Assembly (NCBI GenBank): GCA_003661365.1
Contig: QMVZ01000024.1
Coordinates: 1 to 14,684, forward strand
DNA from: Thermoproteota archaeon
GTDB taxonomy: Archaea > Korarchaeota > Korarchaeia > Korarchaeales > Korarchaeaceae
Length of the DNA: 14,684 bases
Direction of reading: 5' to 3'
The number at the start of each line of letters is the position of its first letter. Position 1 is the first letter of the stretch. Below, piece by piece: positions 13,374-14,684 of the stretch. The notes under the pieces are model-generated. The model was not told the DNA's origin, ran no database searches, and saw nothing but the letters and a program-made list of their open reading frames with translations. The position numbers were made by a program, and so were the translations under genes.

Positions 13374-14684
13374 GTGCTAGAGGTGCTCCATACTAAGGAT
13401 TCTCTTCCAGCGCAGGCTAAGAAGGTTCTACGAAAGATACGGTGGGAAATGGATCCTTTCTCTTGGTCACAACTATTTCTAGTGCTTATTTCTTTCACAG
13501 CATTTCTTCTGATCCCACTTTTCATGGTAATTGCTAGGTCCTTTTATGCTGGCGGAGGGCTTTCTCTGCACTGGATTAAGTCAATACTAAGTGATCAATA
13601 TTACTTCCCTCTAAGGCTCCACATAACATCGGATTTTCCTTTCATAACCCTAGAAGGGATTAGAGGGAAGTTATACGATGTCGTAAGCTATTCAGATCCA
13701 ACTGGAAAGGTTACAAAGATCTTACTCATCAGAGGATGGGACTTCGGTGTAATCCTCAACTCAGTAATTGTAGCTACCATGACAACAATATTCACAACGA
13801 TACTGGGATTTGTTTTAGCGTTCTTGTTCGCTAAGTACAAATTCCCAGGTTCTGAGGCTCTTAGAATAATCTCCTTGATACCATTGCTTTCAACGCCATT
13901 TGTGGGAGCCATTGGCTTAAAGAAGATGATCGTAGCTGATGGAGTGCTAAATGTTCTATTTCATGATATCTTGGGGCTAATTCCATTTAAAGTAGAAATA
14001 ACAGGTCTTCCAGCTGTAATTTTTGTTCAAACCCTCCTGTTTTATCCTATTGTCATGTTGAACGCCTATACTGCGCTAATTAGCATTGATCCTTCCCTAG
14101 AAGAGCAGGCAATGAATGTAGGCGCTTCTGGTTTCAAACTTTTTAGGACGATTACATTACCCTTGGCGACTCCGGGAGTTGAGGCTGGTGCACTTCTAGT
14201 GTTCATTCTTGCCCTCGAAGATCTGGGCACACCTATTGTGTTCAAAGGAACAACCGCAGAAAAGGTCCTTACATTCCAAATATTTAACAGGATATTCACG
14301 CCAGCTGGTCTAATCTCTCAAGAAGCCACAACCTTGGCAATGATCCTTCTTTTAATGTCTGCTACAGTTTTCATAGCTGTAAGAAAGTATGTCAGCCTTA
14401 AACGCTATGCTATGCTTGGCAAGGGAGGGATATGGAGACCAAGAAGAAGGGCTCTTTCTTGGAAGACCACCGTGTTGGTTTACACCTTCATACTTGGAAC
14501 GCTGTTCTTCGCTACACTACCCCATATAGGAGTTACTCTGCTTGCTTTCGCTGATAGGTGGGGAACAACGATCTTGCCCTCAGATTTCACGTTGAACAAC
14601 TTCAGAGCCATACTCTCTGATCCTGATACCACCCGAAGCATAATGAACAGTTTGGTTTATTCTGGCGTTGCTACGCTCTTCATG
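13374..14684 (+). CDS. ABC transporter permease with two fused transmembrane domains (truncated by window edge)
   Basis: The frame is open from GTG 13374 to the end of the window, 437 codons, and continues beyond it. It encodes a binding-protein-dependent permease of the AfuB/ThiP/PhnV-like class in which two permease domains are fused. The first domain has a leading helix at about 30-52, several further helices, and the EAA loop EEQAMNVGASGFKLFRTITLP (243-263) that contacts the ATPase. A basic linker (about 345-360) leads into the second domain, which starts with a helix near W363 and shows DFTLNNFRAIL followed by NSLVYSGVATLF. The TATA box 24 bases upstream suggests a leaderless message starting at GTG 13374; GTG 13383 and ATG 13449 are alternatives, the last just before the first helix. 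It pairs with the preceding binding protein; an ATPase gene is expected past the right edge. Confidence 0.92.
   Translation, partial: MLEVLHTKDSLPAQAKKVLRKIRWEMDPFSWSQLFLVLISFTAFLLIPLFMVIARSFYAGGGLSLHWIKSILSDQYYFPLRLHITSDFPFITLEGIRGKLYDVVSYSDPTGKVTKILLIRGWDFGVILNSVIVATMTTIFTTILGFVLAFLFAKYKFPGSEALRIISLIPLLSTPFVGAIGLKKMIVADGVLNVLFHDILGLIPFKVEITGLPAVIFVQTLLFYPIVMLNAYTALISIDPSLEEQAMNVGASGFKLFRTITLPLATPGVEAGALLVFILALEDLGTPIVFKGTTAEKVLTFQIFNRIFTPAGLISQEATTLAMILLLMSATVFIAVRKYVSLKRYAMLGKGGIWRPRRRALSWKTTVLVYTFILGTLFFATLPHIGVTLLAFADRWGTTILPSDFTLNNFRAILSDPDTTRSIMNSLVYSGVATLFM

Noticed and set aside
13688..14299. Minus-strand frames of 74 and 77 codons near the right end
   Set aside because: They lie opposite the permease, whose frame is open throughout and has the EAA loop and membrane helices.
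1..14684. CRISPR arrays, insertion sequences, phage genes or integrases
   Set aside because: No spaced direct repeats, terminal inverted repeats or transposase/integrase motifs were seen on either strand.

Overview
The window comes from an archaeon, probably a thermophile; I cannot assign a lineage. The evidence is archaeal-type promoters (AT-rich TATA elements 22-40 bases before starts, with at least one likely leaderless start), an Fe-S XPD/Rad3-family helicase, an archaeal-type nicotinate phosphoribosyltransferase with a C-terminal zinc ribbon, a stand-alone Mth938-like protein, AGA/AGG-rich arginine codons, frequent GTG/TTG starts, and very tight gene packing.

Region 1 (about 1-2756, minus strand) is a compact operon about bases and their repair. 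In transcription order it holds an alkyltransferase-like (ATL, PWHR motif) domain fused to endonuclease V, an acylphosphatase, a divergent uracil-phosphoribosyltransferase-like protein whose 5' end looks frameshifted, and the N-terminal part of a dCTP deaminase/dUTPase-family protein that runs off the left edge. Diverging from it across 36 bases is an XPD-like helicase (plus strand, 2793-4658).

Region 2 (about 4648-6997) holds an Mth938-like (DUF498/NDUFAF3-type) protein on the minus strand that overlaps the helicase 3' end. It is divergent from a five-helix VIT1/CCC1-like membrane protein, and the two appear to share one AT-rich promoter core. Nicotinate phosphoribosyltransferase follows on the plus strand.

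Region 3 (about 7000-14684, plus strand) looks like a cell-surface cassette. It has two tandem paralogous secreted metallophosphoesterases, each with a shared N-terminal domain, a C-terminal Ig-like domain and a C-terminal membrane anchor. Next come a surface protein with an IFT52/GldG-like domain and a C-terminal anchor, a membrane-anchored ABC solute-binding protein of the Fe(III)/thiamine/2-aminoethylphosphonate class, and a fused two-domain ABC permease that runs off the right edge. Promoters precede the first phosphoesterase, the GldG-like gene, the permease and, less clearly, the binding protein. The working idea is that the ectoenzymes process a phosphoester outside the membrane and the transporter imports a product. 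That link is inferred from gene order only.

No rRNA, tRNA, CRISPR array, insertion sequence or integrase was seen. There is no gene-free stretch above 300 bases.
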